Source: Phenylobacterium sp. CCH9-H3
GTDB lineage: Bacteria > Pseudomonadota > Alphaproteobacteria > Caulobacterales > Caulobacteraceae
NCBI RefSeq assembly: GCF_001557235.1
Contig: NZ_LSJI01000062.1
Span: 1 to 64,000, forward strand
Reading direction: 5' to 3'
DNA length: 64,000 nt
Each line of letters opens with the position of its first letter. Position 1 is the first letter of the stretch. The position numbers were made by a program, and so were the translations under genes. Shown here piece by piece: positions 61,513-64,000 of this stretch. The notes beneath the pieces are model-generated. The model worked only from the letters and a program-made list of their open reading frames with translations, had not been told where the DNA came from and made no database searches.

Positions 61513-61640
61513 GAGGGGAGCACTGCGCTGTGGCCTCGCCGCCTCACTTGCTCAAAATCGCGGCGTGGCGCGCGGGCGAGGGGCAGCCGACGTGGGTCCC
61601 GCCATAACCTCGCTCGGCGCTCGACCTTCGGGGGCTGAGA

Positions 61641-61655
61641 CGGTAATAAAAACTA
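61641..61655 (+). promoter_or_regulatory. Candidate operator, copy 2
   Basis: CGGTAATAAAAACTA, 27 bases before the dimethylformamidase-like start. It overlaps a possible -10 (TAATAA, 61644-61649) whose -35 would be TCGACC at 61621-61626 with a 17-base spacer. Confidence 0.5.
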
Positions 61656-61682
61656 CTTTTACAGATCCGCGCGAGGACGCCC

Positions 61683-63233
61683 ATGCTGGCCTGCTACACC
61701 GATCGCCTGAGCGTCCGTCCCGGAGAGCGGTTCGCGCTGCATGCCAGCGCCTCGAACGGGCCCTGCCGGCTGCGGATCGTGCGCGTGGGCGCCGAGCGGC
61801 ATGAGGTGTTCGCGAGCGACGGCCTGGACATCGAGGAACAGCCGGTTCCGCCCCACGTGGACCGCGATGGCTGTGGCTGGCCCGCCACCCTGGAGGTCGA
61901 GGTGGGCGTCGACTGGACGTCCGGCTACTACGACATCGTCCTGACCGACGCGTCCGGCGCAGAGGCGCACCACTTCGTGTGCGTGAAGGCGCCGGCCGGC
62001 CGGCCGGGCTCGACCGCGGTGCTGGTCCTGGCCACCAACACCTACCATTCCTACAACTGGTGGGGCGGAGCGAACGCCTACTCCAACGTCACCGGCCTGA
62101 TGAACGGCTCGGTCTCCTTCGCCCAGGCGATGGACGAGGCGATCGGGGTGCTGTCGACCCAGCGGCCCTTCGCCCCCCTGATCGTGGCCCCGCCGGAGGG
62201 CGCGCCCCGCCTGGTCAACATGCGCAAGCGCGGATTCGAGGAAAAGCCCTGGGCCAGCGACCATGCCTGGATGGTCGAGCATCGCGCCTCGCCATACGAC
62301 GGCTCGGCCGGCTTCGTGCACAAGTGGGAGCACGCCTTCGTCGCCTGGGCCGAGGCCCAGGGATATGCGCTGGACTACGCGACCGACTACGACCTGGAGG
62401 TCGAGCCGGACCTGCTGGCGGGCTACCAGTCGGCGTTCTTCGTGGGTCACAGCGAATACTGGTCGGGCGGCGAGCGCGACCAGGTGGAGCGGTTCGTCGA
62501 CGCCGGGGGGCGTATCGCGATCCTGTCCGGCAACACCTGCTTCTGGAAGGTGCGCTGGGAGAACGGCGGCAAGACCTACGTCTGCCACAAGTGGAAGGGC
62601 TTCGAGGCCGAGGACGTGCCGCCGGAACAGGCGACGCACCTGTGGTCGCACCGCGCCTTCGGACGGCCGGAAGCCGAGCTGACGGGCCTGAGCTTCGTCT
62701 TCGCCGGCTATCACCGCCTGGGCATGTGCGTGGCGCGAGGGCAGGGCGGCTTCACGATCTACGACGACAAGCACTGGGCGCTGGAAGGCTCGGACCTCTT
62801 CTACGGCGACGTGATCGGCGGCGACCTGCCGCTGATCGGCTACGAGAGCGACGGCTGCCGCTTCACCTTCGATGACGGCGGCCTGCCGCGCGCCGTGCCG
62901 ATGCTGGGCGTGCCGGAGAACCTGGAGATCATCGGCTTCGCGCCCTGCGCCTTCGGCGAAGAGGCGGGCCGGGGCTACAACCCGATCATTCCGCCCGAGA
63001 AGCTCGACGTCATCGCCGACGTCATCTTCGGCGAGAGCAGCCCGGAGGCCCAGGCGAAGGTGCTGCGCGGCCACGCCGTACTGGCCAGTTTCAAGCGGGG
63101 AGCGGGCGAGGTGTTCAACACGGGCACCACGGAATGGGCGCACGGCCTGGCCGCGCGCGATCCGTTCGTCGCGGTGATCACCCACAACGTTATGCGCCGC
63201 TTCGGCGTCAGCCGGCCGGGCGCGCCCGCCTGA
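61683..63233 (+). CDS. N,N-dimethylformamidase large subunit-like protein
   Basis: A 516-residue protein. An N-terminal beta-sandwich domain (about 1-105) precedes a C-terminal domain resembling the large subunit of N,N-dimethylformamidase: NTYHSYNWWGGANAYSN near 119-135, GHSEYWSGGERDQVERFVD from about 255, and GNTCFWKVRWENGG near 282-295. The known enzyme is an iron amidohydrolase with a separate small subunit and a longer large subunit; here the small subunit gene is absent and the chain is shorter. The substrate is probably not dimethylformamide. GAGG precedes ATG 61683. Confidence 0.75.
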   Translation: MLACYTDRLSVRPGERFALHASASNGPCRLRIVRVGAERHEVFASDGLDIEEQPVPPHVDRDGCGWPATLEVEVGVDWTSGYYDIVLTDASGAEAHHFVCVKAPAGRPGSTAVLVLATNTYHSYNWWGGANAYSNVTGLMNGSVSFAQAMDEAIGVLSTQRPFAPLIVAPPEGAPRLVNMRKRGFEEKPWASDHAWMVEHRASPYDGSAGFVHKWEHAFVAWAEAQGYALDYATDYDLEVEPDLLAGYQSAFFVGHSEYWSGGERDQVERFVDAGGRIAILSGNTCFWKVRWENGGKTYVCHKWKGFEAEDVPPEQATHLWSHRAFGRPEAELTGLSFVFAGYHRLGMCVARGQGGFTIYDDKHWALEGSDLFYGDVIGGDLPLIGYESDGCRFTFDDGGLPRAVPMLGVPENLEIIGFAPCAFGEEAGRGYNPIIPPEKLDVIADVIFGESSPEAQAKVLRGHAVLASFKRGAGEVFNTGTTEWAHGLAARDPFVAVITHNVMRRFGVSRPGAPA

Positions 63234-63249
63234 GCGGGCGCCTCCGCGT

Positions 63250-64000
63250 TCAGGCCTCCAGCATCTGGTGCATGAAGGCCAGCTTCGCCGGCGCTTCCAG
63301 CGGGCCGGCGGCCTTCAGCAGCTTGAACGCGTCGTCGGCGGCTTCGACGCTGAAGTCGATATCCGCCTCGGTCATGGCGGCGCAGATGAACATGTTGTGC
63401 CAGGGGTGGAAGTAGACGCCTCGCTTGATCAGGGCCTGGTTCCAGAAATAGGCCTTCGCCAGGGTCGGGTCGTCGTCGACCATGATCAGCGGCATCTCGG
63501 CCGGGCCCGTCTGCCGCATGGCGAAGCCGTGGCGGCCGGCGACCTCGTCCAGGCCCGAACGCAGCCGCTGGCCCAGCACCTGGGTGCGCTCCAGGTAGTC
63601 GGTCTCGCGGATCAGCTTCAGCGTCGCCAGCGAGGCGGCCATGGGCGCCGTGGAGAACCAGTACGAGCCGGTGACATAGATCGTCCCCGCCGCCATGCGG
63701 CAGACGTCGGCGCCCAGCAGGGCCGAGATCGGGTGGCCGTTGGCGATCGCCTTGCCCCAGCTGGACAGGTCCGGTTTCACCCCCACCAGCGACCAGCTGC
63801 AGTCGCGGGCCAGGCGGAAGCCGGCGCGGACGTCGTCGACGATCAGGAGAGCGCCCCGCTCGTCGCAGAGCTCGCGGGCCCGGCGGGCGTATTCGATGGT
63901 GGGCAGTTCCTGGTCGACGAAAGTGTCGTGCTTGATCGGCGAGGCGAAGATGGCGGCCAGGTCGTCGCCAGCCTCGCGCACCGCAGCCTCGAGGCTGTCG
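63250..64000 (-). CDS. Class III (glutamate-1-semialdehyde aminomutase-like) aminotransferase, partial
   Basis: The C-terminal 250 residues of a PLP enzyme; the N-terminus lies beyond the right edge, so the internal GTG at 63981 is not a real start. Visible: the cofactor Asp region LLIVDDVRAGFRL, the PLP lysine in SSWGKAIANGHPISALLG, and the YVTGSYWFSTAPMAASLATL block. It is of the hemL-like group that includes many catabolic transaminases. Its tail converges on the dimethylformamidase-like gene, with a GC hairpin (63222-63241) at the junction. A shared pathway is possible but not shown. Confidence 0.85.
   Translation of the reverse strand, partial: DSLEAAVREAGDDLAAIFASPIKHDTFVDQELPTIEYARRARELCDERGALLIVDDVRAGFRLARDCSWSLVGVKPDLSSWGKAIANGHPISALLGADVCRMAAGTIYVTGSYWFSTAPMAASLATLKLIRETDYLERTQVLGQRLRSGLDEVAGRHGFAMRQTGPAEMPLIMVDDDPTLAKAYFWNQALIKRGVYFHPWHNMFICAAMTEADIDFSVEAADDAFKLLKAAGPLEAPAKLAFMHQMLEA

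Noticed and set aside
63981..63981. GTG as start of the right-edge aminotransferase
   Set aside because: The frame stays open to the window edge and the family needs about 180 more N-terminal residues, so the gene is truncated by the window.

Overview
The window is high-GC (roughly 70%) chromosomal DNA of an alphaproteobacterium. Gene content and order point to the Caulobacterales, most likely Phenylobacterium or a close relative: chorismate mutase-hisC-tyrA, DUF1285-CoA diphosphatase-DUF6111-cca, lgt-methyltransferase-pgeF, petABC, several large TonB-dependent receptors, a PEPxxWA-CTERM protein, and SOS boxes of the alphaproteobacterial GTTC-N7-GTTC type. This placement is inferred from gene content. 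No rRNA, tRNA, CRISPR array or complete insertion sequence was seen.

Layout. 1-6.8 kb: a partial phage-terminase-small-subunit-like gene, a glutathione S-transferase, a strikingly AT-rich two-gene cassette of unknown function (1968-2884), a DinG-type helicase and a secreted protein made of two tandem repeats. Three perfect GTTC-N7-GTTC motifs lie upstream of the terminase-like, helicase and secreted-repeat genes, so this end looks like a DNA-damage-responsive block. 6.8-12 kb: an ArsR/SRPBCC pair with a palindromic operator, an EF-hand protein, the aromatic/histidine genes (chorismate mutase, hisC, tyrA) and a receiver protein carrying a decayed kinase module. 12-18 kb: two consecutive TonB-dependent receptor genes. 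18-20 kb: queuosine precursor genes queC-queE-queD and a single-domain response regulator.

20-32 kb: aroC, an SDR, an MFS exporter, the tightly overlapping DUF1285-nudix-DUF6111-cca-amidotransferase operon, a PEPxxWA-CTERM protein, and the trmL-hemF-deacetylase-acetyltransferase operon. 32-46 kb: the cytochrome bc1 operon petABC, a half-inactivated retropepsin-like protein, ychF with two dienelactone hydrolases, an AIM24 protein, an ABC exporter with a candidate leader peptide and hairpin, and the prs / lipoprotein / rplY-pth-TPR stretch. 46-59 kb: a CPA2 antiporter, lgt-methyltransferase-pgeF, a UbiK-like factor, YbjN, an S9 peptidase, proC, DUF2147, a MarR-OmpR-EnvZ-like operon interrupted by a 155-bp palindromic repeat, and ilvE. 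59-64 kb: a TonB receptor divergent from an N,N-dimethylformamidase-like hydrolase, with a class III aminotransferase running off the right edge. A near-identical 15-mer sits over the promoter region of both divergent genes, suggesting a shared regulator and a substrate-uptake and degradation locus.

Most genes are housekeeping. The most original signals are the SOS-box trio with the duplicated secreted protein, the AT-rich cassette, the receptor/dimethylformamidase-like locus with its repeated operator, the ABC-exporter leader ORF and hairpin, and several paralogues that have lost a key catalytic residue (kinase His, retropepsin Asp, dienelactone hydrolase Glu, QueD Cys).
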